Positions 1 to 8,685 of a stretch of DNA of 64,000 bases are shown here, piece by piece. The stretch comes from Synechococcus sp. Tobar12-5m-g. GTDB taxonomy: Bacteria > Cyanobacteriota > Cyanobacteriia > PCC-6307 > Cyanobiaceae. A program made the position numbers and the translations under genes. Each line of letters begins with the position of its first letter. Positions within the stretch are counted from its first letter, which is position 1. The stretch is from assembly GCF_024345415.1 (NCBI RefSeq), contig NZ_JAGQBB010000012.1:1-64000 (forward strand). The letters are read 5' to 3'. The notes beneath the pieces were generated by a model that saw only the letters and a program-made list of their open reading frames with translations, made no database searches and had not been told where the DNA came from.

Positions 1-55
1 GCTTTTTGGCCGTGGACTGCTCGTAATCACCAAAGCCGAGCTGCTTGATGCCCAT
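1..55 (-). mobile_element. IS5-family transposase, N-terminal 18 codons, cut by the window edge
   Basis: Read leftward from an ATG at 53-55, the sequence encodes a start resembling MGIKQLGFGDYEQSTAKK, a typical beginning of IS5-family DDE transposases. The rest of the gene lies outside the window, so neither catalytic residues nor the far end of the element can be seen. The call rests only on this short N-terminus, which is quite characteristic of the family. Confidence 0.65.
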
Positions 56-76
56 GAACCCTGTTCACGCCTGCGA

Positions 77-250
77 TCACACGGCCATTCTCGCGCAGGG
101 TGGTGGGGTTTTCCAGAGTCTCCCTAGGCGCAGCAGCCCCTCGGCCGCATCACTGATCAGATCCAGGGACAGCGTCGGGGTCAGCAGGGCAACCACCGAC
201 TGCGCCAGATCATCCAGCGGCAGAGGGTCATCCGCCGCCTCATCGACACC
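77..250 (-). pseudogene. start-less coding-like fragment beside the IS5 transposase
   Basis: One minus frame is open from 250 to a stop at 77-79. It reads as an acidic, leucine-rich, protein-like sequence (DDPLPLDDLAQSVVALLTP) and has no ATG or GTG start. It ends just before the IS5 transposase start. I do not recognise the family. It may be the stump of a gene truncated by the insertion, and it may equally be chance. Confidence 0.25.
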
Positions 251-354
251 TCACCCGGAAACCTGGTGGCTTGTCAGTCCATAGAAGTGTCGGAGGCGGC
301 GCCCTGAGGGTTTTGGGCATGCTGGGAGGACCATTCCATCGAGTGCACCTGGGG

Positions 355-1083
355 ATGGCTTCAGTTCTGATCACCCCCCGCTACGGCGAGGCTCTTCAGT
401 GGGCGGCGGATCTGCATCGCGAACAGCGGCGTCACGGCAAGGACGTTCCCTACCTGTCGCACGTCATCGCCGTGAGCTCCCTGGTATGGGAAGACGGCGG
501 CAACGAGGACCAGGCCATCGCCGGCCTCCTGCATGATGCGATCGAGGACGCAGGCCAGAGCCACGGTTCGATCGCCCATCGCTTCGGCAGCCCAGTAGCG
601 GACATCGTGCAGGACTGCACCGACCCCGGCAAGCATGAGGCCAACGGCAATGCCGCCGCCTGGTTCCGCTGGAAGCGCCTTTACCTCGACAGCCTGGCCC
701 GCAAACCGGAGGCCTCCCTGCTGGTGAACGCGGCGGACAAGGCGCACAACGCCTGGGATCACCTGCTCGATAGCCACCGCGATCCCACCTACTGGCAACG
801 GGTCAGGGCGGGCCTGGAATCCTCGGCCTTGTACTTCCAGCGGCTGGAGCAGGAACTGAAGCGACGTCTGCCGGGCAGCCGCTCGGTGGAACGACTGGGC
901 GGGGCGGTGGAAGGGATTCTCGCGTTGCCGGAATTCCTCAGCGTGCTTCCTCGCGGCGGTGATCCCATGGAGTGGGCGCTGACCTACGAACGGCGACTGG
1001 CGACCATTCACGGCGATTCTCGGCCCCACGCCTGGGAAGATGAAGGCGGAGCCTCCAGGGAAAAGCCAGCCAGGAGCGGCTGA
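355..1083 (+). CDS. HD-domain phosphohydrolase (RelA/SpoT-hydrolase-like)
   Basis: About 242 residues, taking the ATG at 355; upstream in-frame codons do not look conserved. It has the layout of a SpoT-like metal-dependent HD hydrolase: an early histidine in PYLSHVIAV, the HD pair in LLHDAIEDAG near residue 60, and a later conserved KAHN segment. No synthetase, TGS or ACT domain is present, so it resembles a small stand-alone hydrolase that could act on (p)ppGpp or another nucleotide. The substrate cannot be read from sequence. The next gene starts 5 bases after the stop, so the two are probably co-transcribed. Confidence 0.75.
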   Translation: MASVLITPRYGEALQWAADLHREQRRHGKDVPYLSHVIAVSSLVWEDGGNEDQAIAGLLHDAIEDAGQSHGSIAHRFGSPVADIVQDCTDPGKHEANGNAAAWFRWKRLYLDSLARKPEASLLVNAADKAHNAWDHLLDSHRDPTYWQRVRAGLESSALYFQRLEQELKRRLPGSRSVERLGGAVEGILALPEFLSVLPRGGDPMEWALTYERRLATIHGDSRPHAWEDEGGASREKPARSG

Positions 1084-1088
1084 TTCGC

Positions 1089-2072
1089 GTGGCCCTCTCC
1101 CCGCCCTTTCCCATCCGCTCCAGGTCGGCCGGCGCCCATCTCACGGAGCGGGTTCCACGTGCGCTGGTAACCGATCAAGCAGACGGTTTGCGCACCCGTC
1201 TGGCGTGCGGGGATTTCGAAGCGGTCGAGACGCTGTACGTGCTCGACGAAGCCGGGAGGCTGCAGGGTCTCGTCGAGCTGGTGGATCTGTTGGCGGCGCC
1301 TGCGGAGACCTCGATGCTTGAGCTGATGCGGCCCGTAAGGGTCTGCGTCCATCCCCTCGACGACCAGGAAGAGGTCGCCGGGCTGGCAGTGGAGCACCAG
1401 CTGGCCGCCGTTCCGGTGGCGGACCGCGAGGGCCGCTTCCTTGGGGTGGTGCCCCCCACGGCGCTGATCACGATCCTGCGCCGGGAGCACATCGAGGATC
1501 TCAACCTCCTGGCCGGTCTGCAGCACGATCACCTGCGCTCCCTCCGAGCGATGACCGAAGCACCTGTCCAGAGAGCAAGGGAGCGGCTGCCGTGGCTGCT
1601 GGTGGGCCTGGCGGGCAGCTTCCTGGCCACCTGGGTGGTCTCCCGCTACGAGGAGACCCTCAGCCGGCATGTGATGGTGGCGTTCTTCATGCCGGCCATC
1701 GTCTATCTGGCGGATGCCATCGGCACCCAGACGGAAGCGATTGCGGTGCGCGGCTTCTCGATGAACCACGTGCCGCTGCGCCGCGCGATCGTGGGGGAGA
1801 TCCAGACCGGCTTCCTGATCGGCTCGATCCTCGGCCTGCTCAGCATTCCCTTCGTGGCGATCGGATTCGGCAGCCAGCGCCTGGCCTTGGCGGTGGCGCT
1901 CTCGATCTTCGCAGCCGGCGGGATGGCCACCAGCATCGGCATCCTCCTGCCCTGGGGGCTGGAGCGGCTCGGACGGGACCCCGCCTTCGGCTCCGGGCCC
2001 GTGGCCACCATCATCCAGGACGTTCTTAGCCTGGTGATCTACTTCCTGATGGTGCAGTTTCTGGGGGTGTGA
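1089..2072 (+). CDS. MgtE-like divalent cation transporter with N-terminal CBS pair
   Basis: 327 residues from a GTG start. Residues about 25-135 form two CBS repeats. From about 165 onward come five hydrophobic segments with the MgtE signature: an acidic/proline segment followed by IGTQTEAIAVRG near residue 212, and a C-terminal DPAFGSGPVATIIQD helix. The long MgtE N-domain upstream of CBS is missing, so this is a short form. It should be an inner-membrane Mg2+ (or Co2+) channel/transporter. It follows the HD gene closely and runs convergently into the P-type ATPase gene, overlapping its 3' end by 47 bp. Confidence 0.8.
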   Translation: MALSPPFPIRSRSAGAHLTERVPRALVTDQADGLRTRLACGDFEAVETLYVLDEAGRLQGLVELVDLLAAPAETSMLELMRPVRVCVHPLDDQEEVAGLAVEHQLAAVPVADREGRFLGVVPPTALITILRREHIEDLNLLAGLQHDHLRSLRAMTEAPVQRARERLPWLLVGLAGSFLATWVVSRYEETLSRHVMVAFFMPAIVYLADAIGTQTEAIAVRGFSMNHVPLRRAIVGEIQTGFLIGSILGLLSIPFVAIGFGSQRLALAVALSIFAAGGMATSIGILLPWGLERLGRDPAFGSGPVATIIQDVLSLVIYFLMVQFLGV

Positions 2073-5000
2073 CTGACTCTGCCACGGTTCTCGCCGAGGG
2101 AGTGCTGCCGCCCCGTGCAGAACGTGGCGTGGAGCCAGGAACTGCCCGCGGCGGGGTCAGCCAACGCTGCAGCCAGGGAAGCACCACACCCACCCCGGTG
2201 CCGACCGCCGTGGCCGTGCCGGCCTGTAGCAGACCCAGGGGCCCCAGGGGCCGGCAGCCGAAGGCCTGGCTGATCACGGGAGTCTGGACCGTGGCGAGCA
2301 GAGCGCCGAAGGAGCCGATGCCAGTGAGGAGGTTCAGGCCGTCCGTGCGGCGCGTGGCCATCGCCTGACCCAGCTGGGTGCCCACGAGCGCCAGCAGGCC
2401 GACGGTGTTGGCGGCCTGCCGATCGCCGGCCATCCCGGCCACGGAGCGGGCGATGCCGGCGCTGAGGGCCGTGATCGTGGCCGTGCGCAGGATGTCCTGA
2501 TCCAGCGCCTTTCCCAGACTCGTCTCCGGGCCTTCCTCAAGCAGGTCCTCCGGCTTCAGATCCGCAGGGGGCCGCATGGCGATCGCCAGTGCCGGGGCGA
2601 TGTCGGTGAGCAGGTTCATCAGCAGCAGCTGGCGCGTGTTCAGCGCCGGCCGCCCCTCCCCCAGCCCGGTGAACAGGGTGAAGCCGATCTCACCGAGATT
2701 GCCCCCAACCAATAGTCCCACCGCGTCCCGCACCGACCGCCACAGCGCCCGGCCCTCCAGCACCGCCCGCACGATCGTCTCGATGCGGCCGTCGGTCACC
2801 ACGATGTCGGCGGCGGAACGGGCGGCTTCGGTGGCGCGCGAGCCCAGGGCGATGCCCACCTCCGCCAGGCGGATCGCGGCGGCGTCATTGGCCCCGTCGC
2901 CGGTCATGGCCACCACCCGCCCGGCCTGCCGCAGAGCCCTGACGATCTGCATCTTCTGCATCGAGGTGATCCGCGCGAAGACCGACGCCGACAGCACCGC
3001 TTCCTGCAGTTCGGCGTCGTTCATGCCCTCGAGCAACGGGCCGGTGAGCACGCTGCCGTCGGTGGGCAGATCCAGCTCCCGCGCGATGGCGGCGGCGGTG
3101 GCCGGATGATCGCCGGTGATGATCTTCGCGGCCACACCCGCCCGGCGCAGATCGGCCAGGGCCTCCCGCGCCGTCTCGCGGATGGGGTCCTCCAGCGCCA
3201 CGAAGCCAACGAACTCCAGATCCCGCACGTCGATATCGGCGAGTTGGCCGCAGCAGGAGTCGGACGGCGCCCCGGCCTCGTCGAGACTCCGGGAAGCCAC
3301 CGCCAGCACCCGCAGCCCCCGCTCGGCCAGATCCCTGGCCACCCCCATCAGACGCTCCCGGGCCGCACCGTCCATCAGCACCGGCCCGATGGCGGTGCGC
3401 TCCTGCACGCTGGTGGCCAGCACGATCTCCGGTGAACCCTTCACGCAGAGGAGCCGTCGACCGTCCTGGCGGCAGAGGCTGGCGTGGTATCCGCGAGACG
3501 GCTCAAACGGCAGCGAGGCCTCCGCTGGAAACTCCGCCCGGATCAAACCAGCCTTCTCGGCACCCTCAAGCAGGCCGCGATCGGTGGGATGGGCCAGCCG
3601 CTTGCCTGGTTCGGGCACCGGTGTGGCCCATAGCGCCAGACGGAGTACCAGCGTTCCCGCCGCATCCAGGTTGTCGAGGGCCATGGAACCGGTGCCATCG
3701 GACACCTCCACCAGGCGGATGTGGCCGGAGGTGAGCGTGCCGGTCTTGTCGAGGCAGATCACGTCGACGCGACCGAGGGACTCGATGGCGCGAGGATTGC
3801 GCACCAGCACCCCATCGCCCGAGAGCCGTTCGGCCGCGGCGAACTGAGCCAGGCTCGCGAGCACCGGCAGCCCTTCCGGTACGGCCGCCACCGCCAGCGC
3901 CACACCCTCGCCGAGCGCGCCGCGCGGATCCCGGCCGCGGGCAAGGGCGGAGAGCAGCACCGCCAGACCGCTCATTGTCGCGATCGGCGTGGTGATCTCG
4001 GTGAGCGATTCCAGCCGCCCCTCCACGCCACCGGCGAGGGCGGCATCCCGCACGGCCGCCAGCCCCCGCCGGGCTTCCGTGGCGTCACCCACGGCGATCA
4101 CGACCGCCTCCACCTCACCGGCCACGACCGTGGTGCCCGCGTAGAGCATCGATCGCCGCTCCGCCAGGGCCAGGGCGCCGGTGGCATGCGGGTCCTTGGC
4201 GACGGGGAATGATTCGCCGGTGAGGACGGCCTCATCCACCTGCAGACCCGTCGCCGAAAGGATGCGGCAGTCGGCAGGCACCACCTCGCCGGCCTCCAGG
4301 CCGATCACGTCCCCTACCTGCAGCCCCGCGGCATCGATGCGGCACAAGTCACCGTCCCGCCGCACCCAGACGGGAGCGGCATGGCGGCACTGGAGAGCCG
4401 CGACAGCCCGCTCCACCCGCTGTCGCTGGAAGGCTCCCATCAGCGCGTTACCGGCGAGGACCGCGAGGATCAGGCCCGCATCCACCGGCGAGGCCACGAG
4501 AGCCGAGAGGGCCGCACCAGCGGTGAGCACCGGCACCAGTGGGCTGTCCAGTTCCTCCAGGACAAGCCGCATCAGATCGCTCCCCGGCGGGCCCCGCCGT
4601 TCCTGCGCCGAATCCCCTTCCGTCTCCTCCACCGTTCCGTCGCGGCCTCGACGGTCGACGCCCAGGCGCTCCAGCACCTCCTCCACCTCCATCGCGTGCC
4701 AGGGGGTGGTGTCGGCCGCCGACTCTGGTGGATGGGCCTCGATGCGACGGGCCAGGCGGACGCCGTTGGCGATGGCGATCACCGCCAGCAGGTGGGTGGC
4801 CTGGTTCACCCCCAGGGTGGTGCGGCGGTCGACCCCGTCCAGGCAGAGGGCCAGCCCCACCACCACCTCGATCAGGGAGGCCTGCACGCTCTGCGTGGCG
4901 CAGCGGCGCGCCGTCCGGCAGGCGGGCAGCAGCAGCCAGGCGGCGGTGAGCCCGGGCCCGGCGATCACATGGGCGCCCCAGGGGGGCGGCCCCTGGTCCC

Positions 5001-6285
5001 GCCGAAAACCCACCCCCAGATCGGCAGCAGCCAGAGCCTGCAGATCCGCGTCGGCAAAGACCATCACCCCGCGGCCCTCGGCCTGCAGAGCCCGCACGGC
5101 CGCCGTGGCGGCCTCGCCGGGGGGGCAGCGCCGATCGGCGTCGCCCGGAAGCCGCTCCTCCGGCTCCGCCACCACCACCCGCAGCAGGCCCGCCTCCCGG
5201 GCAGCCGTCAGCAGAGCCTGCCCCCAGACGGGATCGAGGAGGGCGCTCTCGATCACCACGCAGTCGATTCGATCCAGCCGCTCGAGGGCTTCCGGGTCGA
5301 GCAGCAGCGCTCCGCTCTCCGCCAGGCGGTGAGAGAGTTCGAGAGTGAAGGCCGAGCGTCCCAGCACGGCCGGCCGGGGCAGCCCCGCCAGCGCCGCCCC
5401 GGCCGAGCCCTCCAGATCCCCGCTGGCTGCCAGGCCGAAGCCGAAGGCCCCAAGCGCGAGCATCGTCGCCTTCTCGGCATAGCGCTCGATCGCCCCCTCC
5501 CTCAGGGGGCAGGGCCGTTCTCCGATCTCCGGACTGCGTTCGGGGTGATGGCCGGCCTCGGCGCTCAGCTGCACTTCCATGTCATTCCACTGGCGTCGCT
5601 GCCGCAGCCTTGCCCGCAACCGCAGGGAGTGCTCGAGAAGGGCCACCAAAGGCCCGGCCAGGCCGCGCAGTAGGGCATGATCCACCCCATCGGCAAGGGA
5701 GAGGATCAGATCCGCCACGCCGCTGCCCAGCACCCGCTCGATGGCCTCCCGCAACCCGGGCACCGATTCCACCGAGCGGAGCAGCGCCGCCAGGTCGATG
5801 CCCAGCCGCTCGCCCACTCCCGTGCCTCGGAGAGCGAGCCCCACACCGCCGCCGGCGAGCTGCGCCGCCAGGTCGACCAGGCCGCGCAGGATGGGCTCCA
5901 GGTCGGCCGGGTGCTCGCCGCAGGGGCCACCGGGCACCCCGAGTTCCTGATCCAGCAGACCGAGCCGTTCTTCCAGCTCCTCCAGATGCCGGACCAGCCT
6001 CTGCGGATCGCTCGCCGCCGCGGGGCCGTCGATGACGACGCGCCGAGCCTCGGCGTTGTAGCGGGCCCAGTTCACGTCCTCCTGCCGCTCGAACAGGGAG
6101 CGGACCGCCTCCGCGAAAAGCCCCTCCATGTCACTGCCGGGGTCCGGAGAACGGACCTGGACGTGGGTGCGCTCCGGACCGGCCCAGACGTGGCGATTGC
6201 GCTGCCGCAGGAAGGCGAACCAATCCATCAGCAGACCCTCGGCGGTGGCCTGCCGGTAGGTCTCCGACCCGTGGGGCTCTGCCAT
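2026..6285 (-). CDS. giant cation-transporting P-type ATPase with degenerate first half
   Basis: 1,419 residues, far longer than usual P-type ATPases (700-950). The C-terminal ~800 residues are a full enzyme: actuator TGES near residue 685, phosphorylation motif DKTGTLT near 843, hinge GDGAND near 1130, then membrane helices. The N-terminus has a degenerate HMA-like stretch (DVNWARYNAEARRVVIDG). Residues about 270-400 mirror the region around the phosphorylation site, but the motif reads VVIESAL, so the aspartate, lysine and threonine are gone. This tandem plan resembles the mycobacterial CtpH/CtpI type. It is probably a membrane ion pump; the ion is not deducible. It ends convergently inside the MgtE-like gene. 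Confidence 0.85.
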   Translation of the reverse strand: MAEPHGSETYRQATAEGLLMDWFAFLRQRNRHVWAGPERTHVQVRSPDPGSDMEGLFAEAVRSLFERQEDVNWARYNAEARRVVIDGPAAASDPQRLVRHLEELEERLGLLDQELGVPGGPCGEHPADLEPILRGLVDLAAQLAGGGVGLALRGTGVGERLGIDLAALLRSVESVPGLREAIERVLGSGVADLILSLADGVDHALLRGLAGPLVALLEHSLRLRARLRQRRQWNDMEVQLSAEAGHHPERSPEIGERPCPLREGAIERYAEKATMLALGAFGFGLAASGDLEGSAGAALAGLPRPAVLGRSAFTLELSHRLAESGALLLDPEALERLDRIDCVVIESALLDPVWGQALLTAAREAGLLRVVVAEPEERLPGDADRRCPPGEAATAAVRALQAEGRGVMVFADADLQALAAADLGVGFRRDQGPPPWGAHVIAGPGLTAAWLLLPACRTARRCATQSVQASLIEVVVGLALCLDGVDRRTTLGVNQATHLLAVIAIANGVRLARRIEAHPPESAADTTPWHAMEVEEVLERLGVDRRGRDGTVEETEGDSAQERRGPPGSDLMRLVLEELDSPLVPVLTAGAALSALVASPVDAGLILAVLAGNALMGAFQRQRVERAVAALQCRHAAPVWVRRDGDLCRIDAAGLQVGDVIGLEAGEVVPADCRILSATGLQVDEAVLTGESFPVAKDPHATGALALAERRSMLYAGTTVVAGEVEAVVIAVGDATEARRGLAAVRDAALAGGVEGRLESLTEITTPIATMSGLAVLLSALARGRDPRGALGEGVALAVAAVPEGLPVLASLAQFAAAERLSGDGVLVRNPRAIESLGRVDVICLDKTGTLTSGHIRLVEVSDGTGSMALDNLDAAGTLVLRLALWATPVPEPGKRLAHPTDRGLLEGAEKAGLIRAEFPAEASLPFEPSRGYHASLCRQDGRRLLCVKGSPEIVLATSVQERTAIGPVLMDGAARERLMGVARDLAERGLRVLAVASRSLDEAGAPSDSCCGQLADIDVRDLEFVGFVALEDPIRETAREALADLRRAGVAAKIITGDHPATAAAIARELDLPTDGSVLTGPLLEGMNDAELQEAVLSASVFARITSMQKMQIVRALRQAGRVVAMTGDGANDAAAIRLAEVGIALGSRATEAARSAADIVVTDGRIETIVRAVLEGRALWRSVRDAVGLLVGGNLGEIGFTLFTGLGEGRPALNTRQLLLMNLLTDIAPALAIAMRPPADLKPEDLLEEGPETSLGKALDQDILRTATITALSAGIARSVAGMAGDRQAANTVGLLALVGTQLGQAMATRRTDGLNLLTGIGSFGALLATVQTPVISQAFGCRPLGPLGLLQAGTATAVGTGVGVVLPWLQRWLTPPRAVPGSTPRSARGGSTPSARTVAESVTPPETAPSGSRSPG

Positions 6286-6431
6286 CTCCGCAGGCTAGGG
6301 CGCTGGTCCGCGGGCCATCCTCAGTCCATCGACGTGGAACACACCAACAGCTGGGAACCCCGTTCGGAGGCGATCACGCTCATCCATCGCCAGCTGCAGA
6401 GTATCGGCTCGATTGCTGCCAGTCTGTGGGA

Positions 6432-6605
6432 GTGGACGTGATCGCCCTCACCCGAGGCATCGGAGAGCATGACGAGGACCTGCTGAAGGAACTCCTGGAG
6501 GTCCTGGCCTGGTTATCGCTCTTCGAACTCGTGCGCATCCCAGCCGAAGTGGAAGGACTGAATCGCGCGACTGTGTCGCCGCGAAGCACGGCTCAGCTGC
6601 GGTGA
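6432..6605 (+). CDS. possible 57-residue protein of unknown function
   Basis: A GTG-started frame between two minus-strand genes reads as a plausible small acidic helical protein (GEHDEDLLKELLEVLAWLSL). No family is recognised. It is intergenic, and no convincing ribosome-binding site was noted. It may be a remnant. Confidence 0.3.
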   Translation: MDVIALTRGIGEHDEDLLKELLEVLAWLSLFELVRIPAEVEGLNRATVSPRSTAQLR

Positions 6606-7424
6606 TCAGCTGCCCACCGGAGGCTCCTGGGCGTCAGCACCGCCCTCGCTCTGCCCCTCTCCAGGCTCCTCAACCGCCACCGGCGAGTGCGCGCCGCTCA
6701 GACGATCGGCGATCCCCTGCAGCACCCCACTGGTCAGGCCGGCCAGCAGGGCCGCTTCTTTCTGCAGCACGGACGTGGTGACCTCCACCTGATCGCTCAC
6801 GGTTTCAGCGAGGGCCCGGCCCAGGCTCGTCACCCCCTCCTTCACGGCTGAGCCGACGGCCGATCCCGACACTCGCGCATGGTCCGCCACATCGACGAGC
6901 GTCGTGCGAGTGAAGCCAGCTGCGCTGGATGCCGTCTGGCTGACGGTCTCGATGAAGAGGGATTCCAGGGTGGAGAGATCATCCAGACGCCGCCGCAGCG
7001 TCTGCCGGGAGAAGGCGCCGGCATTTCCGATGGCCTCTTCCAGGGTCAGACGGGTGGCCTGGGCTGCGGCAGCCAGAGCCTCATCGAGGCCTTGCAGGGC
7101 CTCCCTCAGCGCCCGTTGCCCGTCACTGGCTCCCTGAGCTCCGCTGGAGGCTCCGGCAACCACCGCACGAACCACCTGCTGGGCAGCACCTTGATCAAGT
7201 GTCCCTTCGCTCAGGGCGCGGAGGGTGAGGCTGCGGACCTCCCGGGCGATGGCGGCCGGGTCATCGGTCAGGACGGCACGGACATCCCGCTCGAGAGTTT
7301 CGTCCATCTCATGGGTATCGGTCTGGGGGGTCTCCTCCGGCCGGAGCGATTCTTCATGGATCTGGATCTCTTCCTGGAAGGTCATGGCCGCTTGCCCGGA
7401 TGCTCTGCCTTCCAGTGTGGTCAC
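6606..7424 (-). CDS. hypothetical alanine-rich helical protein (DUF6781-like)
   Basis: 272 residues, or 259 from an internal ATG at 7385. The body is almost entirely predicted helix with regular small residues (REALQGLDEALAAAAQATR; TLVDVADHARVSG), flanked by an acidic N-terminus and a disordered Gly/Glu/Pro tail. There is no signal peptide and no strong membrane segment. It resembles a family of soluble helical proteins of unknown function that I associate with DUF6781; that assignment is from memory. It stands alone, convergent with a possible small plus-strand gene. Confidence 0.6.
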   Translation of the reverse strand: MTTLEGRASGQAAMTFQEEIQIHEESLRPEETPQTDTHEMDETLERDVRAVLTDDPAAIAREVRSLTLRALSEGTLDQGAAQQVVRAVVAGASSGAQGASDGQRALREALQGLDEALAAAAQATRLTLEEAIGNAGAFSRQTLRRRLDDLSTLESLFIETVSQTASSAAGFTRTTLVDVADHARVSGSAVGSAVKEGVTSLGRALAETVSDQVEVTTSVLQKEAALLAGLTSGVLQGIADRLSGAHSPVAVEEPGEGQSEGGADAQEPPVGS

Positions 7425-7460
7425 GGCATAGCCCGGGCGGGAAGTGACGCGCGACAGGCG

Positions 7461-7628
7461 TCACAGAGCCGGATCGCGAATGACCGATCGCCGATCACCG
7501 ATCGAGAGCACCTTGGCGCGGTTCTCCTGAGCGATCCAGGTAGGCACCGCCCACGCGGCAGCGAGCAGTAGGCCAGGCAGCAACGGGCGGCAGGGCGGGT
7601 GGAACGGCTGCTCGAGCTTCTCAAGCAA
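7461..7628 (-). CDS. possible 55-residue single-span membrane protein
   Basis: This frame opens directly after, and in the same frame as, the stop of the next gene upstream (7647-8036). It contains a hydrophobic span (PGLLLAAAWAVPTWI) followed by a basic tail. The only start is a TTG at 7626-7628, with no obvious Shine-Dalgarno sequence. It could be an independently started small protein, a former C-terminal extension, or chance. Confidence 0.28.
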   Translation of the reverse strand: MLEKLEQPFHPPCRPLLPGLLLAAAWAVPTWIAQENRAKVLSIGDRRSVIRDPAL

Positions 7629-7646
7629 AAAGTGGCGCCATAGGCG

Positions 7647-8036
7647 TCAGGGGAGCTGCTCCACTCCCTCCAGCGCTGTGCGCAGCTCACCGATGAACTC
7701 CTCATCCACCTCGGTGGCGCTGAGCTCCTCACCCACCAGGTCCTGGATCAGGGGGTAGAAACGCACCTCGAACCATTTGCGGAACACCGCGTAAGTGCGC
7801 TCCGCCGGCCAGGTGCCGGTGTCGCGATGCCAGTAGTCGAGCTCGGCTTCAAAGATCGCCTCGTAGACCTCCTCGAGGATTTCTTCGGCCTCCTCTTGGG
7901 TGTCGTAGTCGGGGATCAGATACAGGCAGGGCTCCCTGATCCCGGCGAAGTCGACATCGATCTCCAGCCCCCGGGCCCACTCGAGCAGTTGCCCGCTGGG
8001 GTAGATCCCCACCGCGCAGCGGTTCACCACGGCCAT
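7647..8036 (-). CDS. conserved cyanobacterial hypothetical protein (acidic, ~129 aa)
   Basis: About 129 residues from the ATG at 8036 (MAVVNRC). It is very acidic (TQEEAEEILEEVYEAIFEAEL), with conserved-looking aromatic segments (WPAERTYAVFRKWFEVRFYP). Similar short acidic proteins are common in cyanobacteria, but I know no function. No signal peptide and no membrane span. It is divergent from the DUF77 gene. Confidence 0.65.
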   Translation of the reverse strand: MAVVNRCAVGIYPSGQLLEWARGLEIDVDFAGIREPCLYLIPDYDTQEEAEEILEEVYEAIFEAELDYWHRDTGTWPAERTYAVFRKWFEVRFYPLIQDLVGEELSATEVDEEFIGELRTALEGVEQLP

Positions 8037-8060
8037 GGCCCACCCGGCGGTATGGCCCAA

Positions 8061-8178
8061 ACGCTAGGCCTGGCCAACGGAGCAGGCAGGGCACTAACGG
8101 GGAAGCCGGACACCGGCTCGACCCTGAACAGAGGAGAGGCCAGGAGGATGGGAGCCTCTCCATGAAGCCCCCGGAGGC
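8061..8178 (+). promoter_or_regulatory. candidate structured leader resembling a cobalamin riboswitch
   Basis: The 5' region of the DUF77 gene contains in order: GGGGAA, a perfect GCCGG-aca-CCGGC hairpin (about 8106-8118), a CCC that could pair with the preceding GGG, CTGAAC, and then GGCCAGGA followed by a stem that pairs GGAGAGGC with GCCTCTCC. The order GGGAA / CCGG-CCGG / CCC-AAC / CCAGGA matches the core of cobalamin riboswitches, but the conserved GUG-AAU segment is missing. The gene's own start region lies immediately downstream. Inference only. Confidence 0.35.
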
Positions 8179-8184
8179 ACATCG

Positions 8185-8505
8185 ATGAAGGTGATCGTCG
8201 ATCTCTGCGTCGTTCCGATTGGGGTTGGCGTCAACCTGGCCCCCTACATCGCTGCCTGCGAACGGGTGCTGCTGGACGCCGGCCTCAAGATCCAGCTGCA
8301 CCCCAACGGCACCGCGATCGAGGGCGAGTGGGCGCCCGTCTTCCAAGCGATCGAGGCATGCCACACGGCCGTGCACGCCATGGACTGCCCCCGCATCTAC
8401 ACCGCCCTGAAGGTCAACACCCGCATCGATCGGGACCAGACGCTGGAGGACAAGGTGGCCAGTGTTGAAGCGCTGCTCCAACAGCGGCCGGATCGGGGCC
8501 ATTGA
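8185..8505 (+). CDS. thiamine-binding-type protein, MTH1187/YkoF-like (DUF77)
   Basis: 106 residues, the whole length of the DUF77/MTH1187 family: a ferredoxin-like fold with MKVIVDLCVVPIGVGVNLAPYI at the start, the HPNGTAIEGEW strand-turn, and a helix containing CHTAVHAMDCPRIYTALKV. Family members bind thiamine-like or other small ligands and form oligomers; the exact ligand is unproven. A possible structured RNA precedes it and a clear hairpin follows, so it looks like an independent transcript. Confidence 0.8.
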   Translation: MKVIVDLCVVPIGVGVNLAPYIAACERVLLDAGLKIQLHPNGTAIEGEWAPVFQAIEACHTAVHAMDCPRIYTALKVNTRIDRDQTLEDKVASVEALLQQRPDRGH

Positions 8506-8506
8506 G

Positions 8507-8532
8507 AAGGGCGCCCCGTGTCGGGCGCCCTT
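8507..8532 (+). terminator. perfect 10-bp hairpin after the DUF77 gene
   Basis: AAGGGCGCCC and GGGCGCCCTT flank a 6-nt loop two bases after the stop codon. It is G-rich and perfect, and it is followed by GGG rather than a T-run, so it is a likely but not classical terminator. Confidence 0.6.
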
Positions 8533-8685
8533 GGGCCGGTTGCAGGGAACTGGTTGGTCCTGCCCTGGTCGAGGCCTCTGATTCATTAATAGATCCGCTT
8601 GCCTTGCTTGTCAGTACGGCAAGCCGATCCACCAAAGCGCCCCCGGCTCCAGAGTGGGTTCAGCTGCCCTGAGCAAGGAGAGGCC

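Noticed and set aside
7490-7515. tandem CGATCGCCGATCACCGATCG as a repeat array
   Set aside because: Only three short imperfect units; too small for a CRISPR or functional iteron array.
8597-8624. inverted repeat GCTTGCC/GGCAAGC as an SmtB operator
   Set aside because: It does not match the 12-2-12 operator pattern with TGAA/TTCA-type half-sites, and the position relative to a promoter is unknown.
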